A DNA stretch of 64,000 bases from Eucalyptus grandis. Its lineage: Eukaryota; Streptophyta; Magnoliopsida; Myrtales; Myrtaceae. The stretch spans positions 1,056,461 to 1,120,460 of the forward strand of contig NC_052618.1 of the NCBI RefSeq assembly GCF_016545825.1, in the 5' to 3' direction. Shown piece by piece: positions 11,501 to 24,369 of the stretch. The translations under genes were made by a program, and so were the position numbers. The notes under the pieces were generated by a model, which saw only the letters and a list, made by a program, of their open reading frames with translations, did no database searches and had not been told where the DNA came from. Position 1 is the first letter of the stretch; each line of letters begins with the position of its first letter.

Positions 11501-14500
11501 GGGAATGAAGGAATGCTAGAAAGAGAGGAAACAGAGGAGGCCGAAAATTCTAGGCCACCCTGTTTTGCAGTTTAGCATGCGAATGACTTAGCTGGCGACT
11601 GAGAATGCTCTAACTTATATGAAATTCAGGGTAGGTTTTAGTCTTCTGACAAGCCAAGTTATCGACACAAGTCTTCTCTGAAAGGTTCGCATAGACTTCC
11701 AAGTTCATCTTATCACTTCCTCTCGAAGCGATGAGTTCAACTTGCCTTCCCGGTTGGGAGTTTAGTCAATATCAATCTCATTTTATTTTTTGAAGCCCTC
11801 CGATATTTCTAATTTTCCCCCTAATTACTACCAGGACATGCGTTCTTGCAAGGGGTAAAAATTGCTTCACCTTGATTTGGTATCCCGTTAATTTCAAACT
11901 TGTCATTTGTTGTTTAACATATTTTAAATGAATCCAACTTTTCCCATTTTTAGGGTCTGTAATTTTCACATGTATTTCATTTGAGATCTTAACAATTGAG
12001 TGTAGAAAATATTAATAAAGACACTTGCCTTGCTATCAAGCACGAAGGAATTCTCGAAAAGAAGCAAGGCATGGTGCTGGTCAGGAGGGCAAATGGGTGA
12101 GGCAAAGGGAATGAAGGAATGCTAGAAAGAGAGGTAACAGAGGAGGCCGAAAATTCCAGGCCACCCCATTTTGCAGTTTAGCATGCGAATGACTTAGGTG
12201 GCGGCATAGAGTGCTCTAACTTATATGAAATTCACGGTAGGTTTTAGCCTTCTGACAAGCCAAGTTATCGACACAAGTCTTCTCTGAAAGGTTCGCATAG
12301 ACTTCCAAGTTCATCTTATCACTTCCTCTCGAAGCGACGAGTTCAACTTGCCTTCCTTGTTGGGAGTTTAGTCAATATCAATCTCATTTTATTTTTGAAG
12401 CCCTTCGATATTTCTAATTTTCCCCTAATTACTATCGAGACATGCGTTCTTGCAAAGGGTAAAAATTGCATCACCTTGATTTGGTATCCCGTTAATTTGA
12501 AACTTGTCACTTGTTGTTTAACATATTTTAAATCAATCCAACTTTTCCCATTTTTAGGGTCTGTAATTTTCACATGTATTTCATTTGAGTTGTTAACAAT
12601 TGAGTGTAGAAAATACCAATAAAGACACTTGCCTTGCTATCAACCACGAAGGAATTCTTGAATAGAAGCAAGGCATGGCGCTGGTCAGGAGGCCAAATGG
12701 GTGAGGCAAAGGGAATGAAGGAATGCAAGAAAGAGAGGAAACAGAGGAGGCCGAAAATTCCAGGCAACCCCATTTTGCAGTTTAGCATGTGAATGACTTA
12801 GGTGGCGGCTGAGAGTGCTGTAACTTATATGAAATTCACTGTAGGTTCTAGTCTTTTGACAAGCTAACTTATCGACACAAGTCATCTCTGAAAGGTTCTC
12901 ATAGACTTCCAAGTTCATCTTATCACTTCCTCTCGAAGCGGACGAGTTCAACTTGCCTTCCCGGTTGGGAGTTTAGTCAATATCAATCTCATTTTATTTT
13001 TGAAATTCTTCCATATTTCTAATTTTCCCCTAATTACTACCCAGACATGCGTTTTTGCAAGAGGTAAAAATTGCTTCACCTTGATTTGGTATCCCCTTAA
13101 TTTGAAACTTGTCACTTGTTGTTTGACATATTTTACATGAATCCAACTTTTCCCATTTTTAGGGTCTGTAATTTTCACATGTATTTCATTTTAGTTGTTA
13201 ACAATCGAGTGTAGAAAATACCAATAAAGACACTTGCCTTGCTATCAAGCACGAAGGAATTCTTGAAAAGAAGCAAGGCATGGCGCTGGTCGGAGGGCAA
13301 AATGGGTGAGGCAAATGGAATGAAGGAATGCTAGAAAGAGAGGTAACAGAGGAGGCCGAAAATTCCAGGCAACCCCGTTTTGTAGTTTAGCATGCGAATG
13401 ACTTAGCTGGCGACTGAGAATGCTCTAACTTATATGAAATTCACGGTAGGTTTTAGCCTTCTGACAAGCCAAGTTATCGACACAAGTCTTCTCTGAAAGG
13501 TTCGCATAGACTTCCAAGTTCATCTTATCACTTGCTCTCGAAGCAGACGAGTTAAGCTTGCCTTCCTGGTTGGGAGTTTAGTCAATATCAATCTCATTTT
13601 ATTTTTGAAGCCCTTCGATATTTCTAATTTTCCCCCTAATTACTACCAGACATGCGTTCTTGCAAGGGGTAAAAATTGCTTCACCTTGATTTGGTATCCC
13701 GTTAATTTGAAACTTGTCACTTGTTGTTTGATATATTTTACATGAATCCAACTTTTCCCATTTTTATGGTCTGTAATTTTCCCATGTATTTCATTTGAGT
13801 TGTTAACAATTGAGTGTAGAAAATACCAATAAAGACACTTGCCTTGCTATCAAGCATGAAGGAATTTTTGAAAAGAAGCAAGCCATGGCGGTGGTCAGGA
13901 GGGCAAATGGGTGGGGCAAAGGGAATGAAGGAATGCTAGAAAGAGAGGAAACAGAGGAGGCCGAAAATTCCAGGCCACCCCATTTTGCAGTTTAGCATGC
14001 GAATGACTTAGGTGGCGGCTGAGAGTGCTCTAACTTATATGAAATTCAATGTAGGTTCTACCCTTCGACAAGCCAAGTTATCGACACAAGTCTTCTCGAA
14101 AGGCTCGCATAGACTTCCAAGTTCATCTTATCACTTCCTCTCGAAGGAGACGAGTTTAACTTGCCTTCCGGTTGGGAGTTTTGTCAATATTAATCTCATT
14201 TTATTTTTGAAGCCCTTCCATATTTCTAATTTTCCCCTAATTACTACTAGACATGCGTTCTTGCAAGGGGTAAAAATTACTTCACCTTGATTTGGTATCC
14301 CCTTAATTTGAAACTTGTCACTTGTTGTTTGACATATTTTACATTAATCCAACTTTTCCCATTTTTATGGTCTGTAATTTTCGCATGTATTTCATTTGAG
14401 TTGTTAAAAATTAAGTGTAGAAAATACCAATAAAGACACTTGCCTTGCTATCAAGCATGAAGGACTTCTTGAAAAGAAGCAAGGCATGGCGCTGGTCGGG

Positions 14501-15510
14501 AAGCCAAATGGGTGAGGCAAAGGGAATGAAGGAATGCTAGAAAGAGAGGGAAACAGAGGAGGCCGAAAATTCTAGGCCACCCATTTTGCGTTTAGAATGC
14601 GAATGACTTAGGTGGCGGCTGAGAGTGCTCTAACTTATATGAAATTCACGGTAGGTTTTAGCCTTCTGACAAGCCAAGTTATCGACAAAGTCTTCTCTGA
14701 AAGGTTCGCATAGACTTCCAAGTTCATCTTATCACTTCCTCTCGAAGCCGACGAGTTCAACTTGGCTTCCTGGTTTGGAGTTTAGTCAATATCAATCTCA
14801 TTTTATTTTTGAAGCCCTTCGATATTTCTAATTTTCCCCTAATTACTACTGACATGCATTCTTGCAAGGGGTAAAAATTGCTTCACCTTGATTTGGTATC
14901 TCGTTAATTTGAAACTTGTCACTTGTTGTTTAACATATTTTACATCAATCCAACTTTTCCCATTTTTAGGGTCTGTAATTTTCACATGTATTTCATTTGA
15001 GTTGTTAACAATTGAGTGTAGAAAATACCAATAAAGACACTTGCCTTGCTATCAAGCACGAAGGAATTCTTGAAAAGAAGCAAGGCATGGCGCTGGTCAG
15101 GAGGGCAAATTGGTGAGGCAAAGGGAATGAAGGAATGCTAGAAAGAGAGGAAACAGAGGAGGCCGAAAATTCCAAGCCACCCCATTTTGCAGTTTAGCAT
15201 GCGAATGACTAAGGTGGCGGCTGAGAGTGCTCTAACTTATATGAAATTCACTGTAGGTTCTAGCCTTCTCACAAGCCAAGTTATCGACACAAGTCTTCTC
15301 TGAAAGGCTCGCATAGACTTCCAAGTTCATCTTATCACTTCCCCTCGAAGCAGACGAGTTCTACTTGCCTTCGTGGTTGGGAGTTTAGTCAATATTAATC
15401 TCATTTTATTTTTGAAGCCCTTCCATATTTCTAATTTTCCCCCTAATTACTACCAGACATGCGTTCTTGCAAGGGGTAAAAATTGCTTCACCTTGATTTG
15501 GTATCCCGTT
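5402..15510 (-). repeat. RLP-head satellite array, block 1 (about 603-bp monomer, 16 full units plus one partial)
   Basis: Highly similar direct repeats of 596-606 bp run without a break. Using the invariant GCTATCAAGC-like anchor, units begin at 5403, 6001, 6607, 7210, 7814, 8416, 9019, 9615, 10218, 10820, 11426, 12032, 12636, 13241, 13846, 14448 and 15048 (the last one is partial). On the minus strand each unit carries the first 50 or so codons of the RLP (signal peptide and the start of the LRRNT cap) and about 450 bp of its upstream flank. The first unit is the real 5' end of the RLP pseudogene. Most units have a TAG in the signal-peptide frame or single-base indels. Block 1 ends inside a unit at 15510, at the retrotransposon remnant. 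Confidence 0.95.
12570..12788 (-). pseudogene. Satellite unit with open RLP-head frame (72 codons)
   Basis: This is one of the few monomers in which the RLP head is open. It contains a basic N-terminus, a hydrophobic signal-peptide-like core (IFGLLCFLSFLHSF), then PPDQRHALLLFKNSF, and then a non-RLP tail (FIGIFYTQLLTTQMKYM) encoded across the monomer junction. CAA replaces the usual CTA on the plus strand, which removes the common stop. There is no evidence of function. Confidence 0.5.
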
Positions 15511-15593
15511 CTTCACCTTCTTTTAGTTCATGTGCATAGTCAAAATTTAGGTCTCAATTTATCTTTGAAGTCAACCTCTACAAGCTCACCTTC

Positions 15594-15602
15594 AAAGAGG
15601 GG
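15594..15602 (+). promoter_or_regulatory. Polypurine tract
   Basis: AAAGAGGGG lies four bases before the LTR start TGTTGACA. This is the expected plus-strand primer of an LTR retrotransposon and fixes the LTR as the 3' one. Confidence 0.7.
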
Positions 15603-16057
15603 CAGCTGTTGACACCTAAATTTTGGTAACTCATTTAGCCATTTATAGCATAAAAATTAGGGGTTAATTTTATCCCTGAAAAAAAAATATTAATTGCACA
15701 GTATATAAATTTAGGTACATTTAGTTTGCATATTTTGCATTTTTATTTATTGGAGAAATGGTGGATGGGTTCAATTAATGTTTCGAGCTTAAATTGACAA
15801 GTCGGATTAAAGTGAAATGAGCAAATTAGCCCAAGCCCATTGTTTTTTTAGATAAATTATCTTGTGAATAATTGAAATTTGATGCGATATTCGATGATTT
15901 TTTGCAATCTCATCTTTATCAATAAAAATAAAATCATTAGAGATATTCAGGAGATAAGGAAAATAAGAAGATTTTGGGTGATCGTGAGGTTATAGATTAT
16001 CTTCGTGTATATTGAAAAAACGAGATAAAATATTCTACGAAGATTACCTATTCTCAC

Positions 16058-16067
16058 CTATAAAAAG
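16058..16067 (+). promoter_or_regulatory. Putative LTR TATA box
   Basis: CTATAAAAAG lies about 450 bp into the LTR, in a suitable place for U3-driven transcription, with a GA-rich leader downstream. This call rests on motif and position only. Confidence 0.5.
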
Positions 16068-16221
16068 CAATCGGGTATGTGGAGATGTGGAGCTTCTTTT
16101 AAAAAAATTTTAGAAAAAGTGAAAGGGGAGAGAAGCCATCCGTGGAGGTTAAAAGGAAAGAAGAGAAAAAGAAAAAAGAAAAAGCTTCTGCAGAAAAGCG
16201 AAGGAAGAGGGAGAGTGACGT

Positions 16222-16243
16222 GAGAGAGAGAGAGAGAGAGAGG
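16222..16243 (+). repeat. (GA)n microsatellite in LTR
   Basis: About eleven GA dinucleotides lie directly upstream of the GC-rich part of the LTR. Confidence 0.9.
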
Positions 16244-19200
16244 AGAAAAGTAAAGAGGTGATTTGACCTCTACTGTTCATCATCTTCCCCAAATCGTTGC
16301 TCCTCCTCTGCAACTTCCATCCGCGAGGCTTCCGCCACCGTGTGTTCGCCACAGCCTCTTCAGCGGGCTCCCCACGAAGCTCGCCGCGACGACGCCACAC
16401 CGCCTGGAGCTCAAAACCAGTCCCGTCCGACGCCTGGATCTTCCTCCACACGAGCCCCGACGACTCCCGCCGTTCGCCTCTGCCGTCTCCCCTGCAGCGC
16501 CTCCACCCGCGATGCGTCTGTTCCGACACCGCGCCCACACCATGACAACGCTGCTGCAACCACCGACCGCTGCACCCGCACCGGCCCGCATCTCCTCTGT
16601 TGCTCGTGACGCGCCACCGCGTCGTCCCGTCGCCTCTGCAGCCTCGCGACCCGAAGCCGACGCCCTTCCTCCTCCAGATCTGAACAGCAATCGGCCTAGA
16701 TCGGGCGCCGTCCCCATTCGCCCGTGCCGGCATCTGAGCCCTGACGTCCGTTAGCTGCACGCCGCTCCGCCTGCAACCTCTCGCTGACCTCCACCGCGAG
16801 CCCCGGCGCCTGAAGCTCGAGCCGCCCCGACGATCCATCGCCTCCACGATCGCACCAGCCTCGTCCGAAGCCTGACATCGCCTCTGCTGGCCCCGCCTCC
16901 GCACAGCTCTCTTCTCCGCGCCGCTCAATCCGACTTGCCGCTGCTGCTCTGCCCGAAGTCAGACAGAACCGCGCTACTCGCTTCCCCTGACGTCCAGACG
17001 CACCGGTGACTCGCCTCACCGAAACCCCGAACGCCGGCGACCCGAACCCGCATACCCGAAGATCAGCCGCACGAGCAAGCCGTGGGTGAAGAAAGCAAGA
17101 AAAGAAAAATAAAAGAAAAAGGAAAAGAAATTAGGTAGTTTTATTTTCTTTTTATATTTACTTTATTTTGTTTATATTATGTAGTTTAGTTATTTAATTG
17201 AATTCCAATGTTTACTGTATGAGTCTTGTAGGCATTATCCGCAGGATCTTCTCCATAATTATTATAATTATTAATTTGACCCGTAAGATGTCGGGTCATT
17301 TTTTTTAATTATTTTAATTCTTGGGGTTTTGTCGATAGCACATTAATTGTTGAATCAATATAACTATTAATTTGATCCGTAAGAATTCGGATCAGATTTT
17401 TAGTTATTTTGATCTTCTTGTCGTGACATTCAGGATTATAGTTATCGTTAATTTGACCTGTGAGACGAGAGGTTATTTTTTTCGATCATTGTAATTCTTT
17501 ACTTGATTGGATGCCTTAGTTTAAATTTAATGCTTAGTTGATAATTGTTAGTTTTTGAAAACCACTAAAAAAATCCAAAAAATATTCGAATTAAGATTTA
17601 GTTTGTTTTAGAATATTTCTTGTTATCTTGCATATCTAGGATAAGGATTTCAGTTTGAAAAATATAAACAAAATGCATTAATTTAGGATTTTAGTTGCAT
17701 GTTTAATTACGTGGCAATCTTAAATTTTGAATTCTAAAAAATAAGAGATAAAAAATATCATGCATATGTCATGTAGAATTAAGGCATGCTCTGCATGTCA
17801 TTGCATATTAGATCAATTACATGTTAGATTAAGATAATATCTTAGTTTAAATCAAGATTTAATGTGACTTAATCCTTAGTTTAAATTAGATAAAATTTTA
17901 ATCTAGCTAGATCATTTTCGCATTTTTAAATAGAGATATCAAATGCACGTCATTTAGTTTTTATTAGGTTCATTAGAACTTCATCGTCGTTAGACTAAAT
18001 CATTTAATAAATGTCTCATGACATATAACTCGCGTGCTAAATTATATGCAGCATGTCATCTTAGTTTAAAGAATTTTGTATGTCATTGCATCGCATTGCA
18101 TGTCATTAGAATTAGGTCATTTAGATTGCATTTAATTATTGCATTTCTTCATGTCATATAGTTTAGGTCATGCTGCCATGTCATATTAGATTATTAACAT
18201 GCATTGCATAAGTCATGATTTTCATTAAATAAAGTGAAAACAAAAATTGAAATTGCGTGTTAATTAGAAATCATATCTAGGGCTGCTAATGTGAATTCTG
18301 ATTTAACAATGCAAATGCTTTCCTTGCTCCTAGGTATGTTTTGCAATATTTAATTGCTTTCTTGAGCGTTAAATTGGTGGTATGCGCACATGTATGATCA
18401 CCTCACACGTTAGGAAGTTAAATTAAAATCAATTCAATTGCCAAACATTTTTTTTAAAAATGAAATAAAAAGGTACCGAAATGGCACTAGTATAGTCTAG
18501 TGTAACCAAGTCCCCGAACTCATAAATCTCTGGTTCGTAGGAGTAAAGTAATTCTCCCATTATTTTACTTAGGTGTCTAATCGACCTACCATAAACTGAT
18601 TAGTGGCGACTCTAAATAAAAATCAATTTGCATGTTAAGAATTCAAACCTAAGTCGCGAATTGGTATGGGCTTGGGAGAATCCGAGCTAAGGTTAAAGAC
18701 TTAGTAATCCATTAACCTAGTTTTAGATGGTTGAACTCGCGAAAATTAGGTCGCGACACCAATAAAGACACTTGCCTTGCTGTCAAGCACGAAGGAATTC
18801 TTGAAAAGAAGCAAGGCATGGCGCTGGTCAGGAGGGCAAATGGGTGAGGCAAAGGGAATGAAGGAATGCTAGAAAGAGAGGTAACAGAGGAGGCCGAAAA
18901 TTCCAGGCCACCCCATTTTGCAGTTTAGCATGCGAATGACTTAGGTGGCGGCTGAGAGTGCTCTAACTTATATGAAATTCACGGTAGCTTTTAGCCTTCG
19001 ACAAGCCAAGTTATCGACACAAGTCTTCTCTGAAAGGTTCGCATAGACTTCCAAGTTCATCTTATCACTTCCTCTCGAAGCCGACGAGTTCAACTTGGCT
19101 TCCTAGTTTGGAGTTTAGTCAATATCAATCTCATTTTATTTTTGAAGCCCTTCCATATTTCTAATTTTCCCCCTAATTACTACCAGACATGCGTTCTTGC

Positions 19201-22200
19201 AAGGGGTAAAAATTGCTTCACCTTGATTTGGTATCCCGTTAATCTGAAACTTGTCACATTTTGTTTAACATATTTTACATGAATCCAACTTTTCCCATTT
19301 TTAGGGTCTGTAATTTTCACATGTATTTCATTTGAGTTGCTAACAATTGAGTGTAGACACTACCAATAAAGACACTTGCCTTGCTATCAACCACGAAGGA
19401 ATTCTTGAAAAGAAGCAAGGCATGGCGCTGGTCAGGAGGGCAAATGGGTGAGGCAAAGGGAATGAAGGAATGCTAGAATGAGAGGAAACAGAGGAGGCCG
19501 AAAATTCCAAGCCACCCCATTTTGCAGTTTAGCATGCGAATGACTTAGGTGGCGGCTGACAGTGCTCTAACACATATGAAATTCACTGTAGGTTCTAGCC
19601 TTCTGACAAGCCAAGTTATCGACACAAGTCTTCTCCGAAAGGCTCGCATAGACTTCCAAGTTCATCTTATCACTTCCCCTCGAAGCAGACGAGTTCTACT
19701 TGCCTTCCTCGGTGGGAGTTTAGTCAATATCAATCTCATTTTATTTTTCAAGCCCTTCCATATTTCTAATTTCACCCCTAATTACTACCAGATATGCGTT
19801 CTTGCAAAGGGTAAAAATTGCTTCACCTTGATCTGGTATCCCATTAATTTGAAACTTGTCACTTGTTGTTTAACATATTTTACATGAATCCAACTTTTCC
19901 CATTTTTAGGGTCTGTAATTTTCACATATATTTCATTTGAGTTGTTAACAATTGAGTGTAGAAAATACAAATAAAGACACTTGCTTGCTGTCAAGCACGA
20001 AGGAATTCTTGAAAAGAAGCAAGGCATGGCGCTGGTCGGGAGGGAGAATGGGTGAGGCAAAGGGAATGAAGGAATGCTAGAAAGAGAGGTAACGAGGAGG
20101 CCGAAAATTCCAGGCCACCCCATTTTGCAGTTTAGCATGCGAATGACTTAGGTGGCGGCTGAGAGTGCTCTAACTTATATGAAATTCACGGTAGCTTTTA
20201 GCCTTCTGACAAGCCAAGTTATCGACACAAGTCTTCTCTGAAAGGTTCGCATAGACTTCCAAGTTCATCTTATCACTTCCACTCGAAGCCGACGAGTTCA
20301 ACTTGCCTTCTGGTTGGGAGTTTAGTCAATATCAATCTCATTTTATTTTTGAAGCCCTTCGATATTTCTAATTTTCCCCTAATTACTACCAGACATGCGT
20401 TCTTGCAAGGGGTAAAATTGCTTCACCTTGATTTCGTATCCCGTTAATTTGAAACTTGTCACTTGTTGTTTAACATATTTTACATGAATCCAACTTTTCC
20501 CATTTTTAGGGTCTGTAATTTTCACATGTATTTCATTTGAGTTGTTAACAATTGAGTGTAGACAATACCAATAAAGACACTTGCCTTGCTATCAAGCACG
20601 AAGGAATTCTTGAAAAGAAGCAAGGCATGGCGCTGGTCAGGAGGGCAAATGGGTGAGACAAAGGGAATGAAGGTATGCTAGAAAGAGAGGAAACAGAGGA
20701 GGCCGAAAATTCCAAGCCACCCCATTTTGCAGTTTAGCATGGGAATGACTTAGGTGGCGGCTGAGAGTGCTCTAACTTATATGAAATTCACTGTAGGTTC
20801 TAGCCTTCTCACAAGCCAAGTTATCGACACAAGTCTTCTCTGAAAGGCTCGCATAGACTTCCAAGTTCATCTTATCACTTCCCCTCGAAGCAGACGAGTT
20901 CTACTTGCCTTCCTAGTTGGGAGTTTAGTCAATATCAATCTCATTTTATTTTTGAACCCATCCATATTTCTAATTTTCCCCTAATTACTACCAGACATGC
21001 GTTCTTGCAAGGGGTAAAAATTGCTTCACCTTGATTTGGTATCCCGTTAATTTGAAACTTGTCACTTGTTGTTGAACATATTTTACATGAATCCAACTTT
21101 TCCCATTTGTAGGGTCTGTAATTTTCACATGTATTTCATTTGAGTTGTTAACAATTGAGTGTAGACAATACCAATAAAGACACTTCCCTTGCTATCAACC
21201 ACGAAGGAATTCTTGAAAAGAAGCAAGGCATGGCGCTGCTCAGGAGGGCAAATGGGTGAGGCAAATTGAATGAAGGAATGCTAGAAACAGAGGAAACAGA
21301 GGAGGCTGAAAATTCCAAGCCACCCCATTTTGCAGTTTAGCATGCGAATGACTTAGGTGGCGGCTGAGAGTGCTCTAACTTATATGAAATTCACCGTAGG
21401 TTCTATCCTTCGACAAGCCAAGTTATCGACACAAGTCTTCTCCCGAAAGGCTCGCATAGACTTCCAAGTTCATCTTATCACTTCCCCTCGAAGCAGACGA
21501 GTTCTACTTGCCTTCCTGGGTGGGAGTTTAGTCAATATCAATCTCATTTTATTTTTGAGGCCCTTCGATATTTCTAATTTTCCCCCTAATTACTACCAGA
21601 CATGCGTTCTTGCAAGGGGTAAAAATTGCTTCACCTTGATTTGGTATCCCGTTTATTTGAAACTTGTCATTTGTTGTTTAACATATTTTACATGAATCCA
21701 ACTTTTCCCATTTTTAGGGTCTGTAATTTTCACATGTATTTCATTTGAGTTGTTAACAATTAAGTGTAGAAAATACCAATAAAGACACTTGCCTTGCTAT
21801 CAAGCACGAAGGAATTCTTGAAAAGAAGCAAGGCATGGCGATGGTCAGGAAGGGCAAATGGGTGAGGCAAAGGGAATGAGCGAATGCTAGAAAGAGAGGA
21901 AACAGAGGAGGCCGAAAATTCCAAGCCACCCCATTTTGCAGATTAGCATGCGAATGACTTAGGTGGCGGTTGAGAGTGCTCTAACTTATATGAAATTCAC
22001 TGTAGGTTCTAGCCTTCTGACAAGCCAAGTTATCGACACAAGTCTTCTCTGAAAGGCTCGCATAGACTTCCAAGTTCATCTTATCACTTCCCCTAGAAGC
22101 AGACGAGTTCTACTTGCCTTCCTCATTGGGAGTTTAGTCAATACCAATCTCATTTTATTTTTGAAGCCCTTCGATATTTCTAATTTTCCTCGTAATTACT

Positions 22201-22335
22201 ACCAGACATGCGTTCTTGCAAGGGGTAAAAATTGTTTCACCTTGATTTGGTATCCCGTTGATTTGAAACTTGTCACTCGTTGTTTAACATATTTTACATG
22301 AATCCAACTTTTCCCATTTTTAGGGTCTGTAATTT

Positions 22336-22554
22336 TCACATGTATTTCATTTGAGTTGTTAACAATTGAGTGTAGAAAATACCAATAAAGACACTTGCCT
22401 TGCTATCAAGCACGAAGGAATTCTTGAAAACAAGCAAGGCATGGCGCTGGTCAGGAGGGCATATGGGTGAGGCAAAGGGAATGAAGGAATGCAAGAAATA
22501 GAGGAAACAGAGGAGGCCGAAAATTCTAGGCCACCCCATTTTGCAGTTTAGCAT
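22336..22554 (-). pseudogene. Satellite unit with open RLP-head frame (72 codons)
   Basis: The frame has the same layout as the unit at 12570-12788: a signal-peptide-like head, PPDQRHALLVFKNSF, then a junction-encoded tail. A TATA-like CATATAA lies about 37-45 nt upstream of the first ATG on the minus strand. Function is unproven. Confidence 0.5.
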
Positions 22555-22970
22555 GCGAATGACTTAGGTGGCGGCTGAGAGTGCTCTAACTTATATGAAA
22601 TTCACTGTAGGATCTAGCCTTCTGACAAGCCAAGTTATCGACACAAGTCTTCTCTGAAAGGCTCGCATAGACTTCCAAGTTCATCTTATCACTTCCCCTC
22701 GAAGTAGACAAGTTCTACTTGCCTTCCTGGTTGGGAGTTTAGTCAGTATCAATCTCATTTTATTTTTGAAGCCCTTCCATATTTCTAATTTTCCCCCTAA
22801 TTACTACCAGACATGCGTTCTTGCAAGGGGTAAAAATTGCTTCACCTTGATTTGGTATCCCGTTGATTTGAAACTTGTCATTTGTTGTTTAACATATTTT
22901 ACATGAATCCAACTTTTCCCATTTTGAGGGTCTACAATTTTCACATGTATTTCCTTTGAGTTGTTAATTA

Positions 22971-23159
22971 TTAAGTGTAGAAAATACCAATAAAGACAGT
23001 TGCCTTGCTACCAAGCACGAAGGAATTCTTGAAAAGAAGCAAGGCATGGCGCTGGTCAGGAGGGCAAATGGGTGAGGCAAAGGGAATGAAGGAATGCAAG
23101 AAAGAGAAGAAACAGAGGAGGCCGAAAATTCCAGGCCACCCCATTTTGCAGTTTAGCAT
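22971..23159 (-). pseudogene. Satellite unit with open RLP-head frame (62 codons)
   Basis: The RLP head is open, but the frame stops ten codons earlier in the junction tail than in its neighbours. It differs by a few substitutions (CFFSF, VLGSKAT). It is adjacent to the open unit at 22336. Confidence 0.45.
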
Positions 23160-24150
23160 GCGAATGACTTAGGTAGCAGCTGAGAGTGCTGTAACTTATA
23201 TGAAATTCACTGTAGGTTCTAGCCTTCTGACAAGCCAAGTTATCGACACAAGTCTTCACTGAAAGGCTCGCATAGACTTCCAAGTTCATCTTATCACTTC
23301 CCCTCGAAGGAGACGAGTTCTACTTGCCTTCCTGCTTGGGAGTTTAGTCAATATCAATCTCATTTTATTTTTGAAGCCCTTCCATATTTCTAATTTTCCC
23401 CCTAATTACTACCAGACATGCGTTCTTGCAAGGGGTAAAAATTGCTTCACCTTGATTTGGTATCCCGTTAATTTGAAACTTGTCACTCGTTGTTTAACAT
23501 ATTTTACATCAATCCAACTTTTCCCATTTGTAGGGTGTGTAATTTTCACATGTATTTCATTTGAGTTGTTAACAATTGAGTGTAGACAATACCAATAAAG
23601 ACACTTGCCTTGCTATCAAGCACGAAGGAATTCTTGAAAAGAAGCAAGGCATGGCGCTGGTCAGGAGGGCAAATGGGTGAGGCAAATTGAATGAAGGAAT
23701 GCTAGAAAGAGAGGAAACAGAGGAGGCTGAAAATTCCAAGCCACCCCATTTTGCAGTTTAGCATGCGAATGACTTAGGTGGCGGCTGAGAGTGCTCTAAC
23801 TTATATGAAATTCACTGTAGGTTCTAGCCTTCTGACAAGCCAAGTTATCGACACAAGTCTTCTCTGAAAGGCTCGCATAGACTTCCAAGTTCATCTTATC
23901 ACTTCCCCTCGAAGTAGACGAGTTCTACTTGCCTTCCCGGTTGGGAGTTTAGTCAATATCAATCTCATTTTATTTTTGAAGCCCTTCCATATTTCTAATT
24001 TCCCCCCTAATTACTACCAGACATGCGTTCTTGCAAGGGGTAAAAATTGCTTCACCTTGATTTGGTATCCCGTTGATTTGAAACTTGTCACTCGTTGTTT
24101 AACATATTTTACATGAATCCAACTTTTCCCATTTTTAGGGTCTGTAAGTT

Positions 24151-24369
24151 TCACATGTATTTCATTTGAGTTGTTAACAATTGAGTGTAGAAAATACCAA
24201 TAAAGACACTTGCCTTGCTATCAAGCACGAAGGAATTCTTTAAAACAAGCAAGGCATGGCGCTGGTCAGGAGGGCATATGGGTGAGGCAAAGGGAATGAA
24301 GGAATGCAAGAAAGAGAGGAAACAGACGAGGCCGAAAATTCCAGGCCACCCCATTTTGCAGTTTAGCAT
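24151..24369 (-). pseudogene. Satellite unit with open RLP-head frame (72 codons)
   Basis: The frame is almost identical to the 22336-22554 frame. It lacks the TAG found in most units and is open from the same ATG through the same junction tail. Confidence 0.5.

Larger units (their letters stand above)
15511..18758 (+). mobile_element. 3' end of an LTR retrotransposon inside the satellite (PPT + 3' LTR)
   Basis: The satellite is interrupted by about 96 bp of internal retrotransposon sequence, a purine-rich tract (15594-15602) and a complete LTR of about 3152 bp that starts TGTTGACACCTAAA at 15607 and ends TCGCGACA at 18758. The TG...CA ends and the PPT just upstream identify it as a 3' LTR. 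The 5' LTR and all coding regions are gone. The style of the LTR ends resembles long-LTR plant gypsy (Tat-like) elements; that family assignment is tentative. Satellite resumes immediately after 18758. About 120 bp of monomer are missing across the insertion, and no target-site duplication is visible. Confidence 0.8.
15607..18758 (+). repeat. Long terminal repeat (3.15 kb)
   Basis: The LTR is bounded by TGTTGACA and TCGCGACA. It has an AT-rich U3 with a TATA box at 16058-16067, a GA microsatellite at 16222-16243, a strongly C/G-rich segment at about 16290-17060 and a long AT-rich tail to 18758. The open frames in the GC-rich segment overlap in several frames on both strands and show no known domain. 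I do not call them genes. Confidence 0.75.

Noticed and set aside
16149..17019. Several overlapping 60-260 codon frames on both strands in the LTR
   Set aside because: GC-rich composition keeps many frames open at once. They contain only Arg/Ala/Gly/Pro-rich text with no domain.
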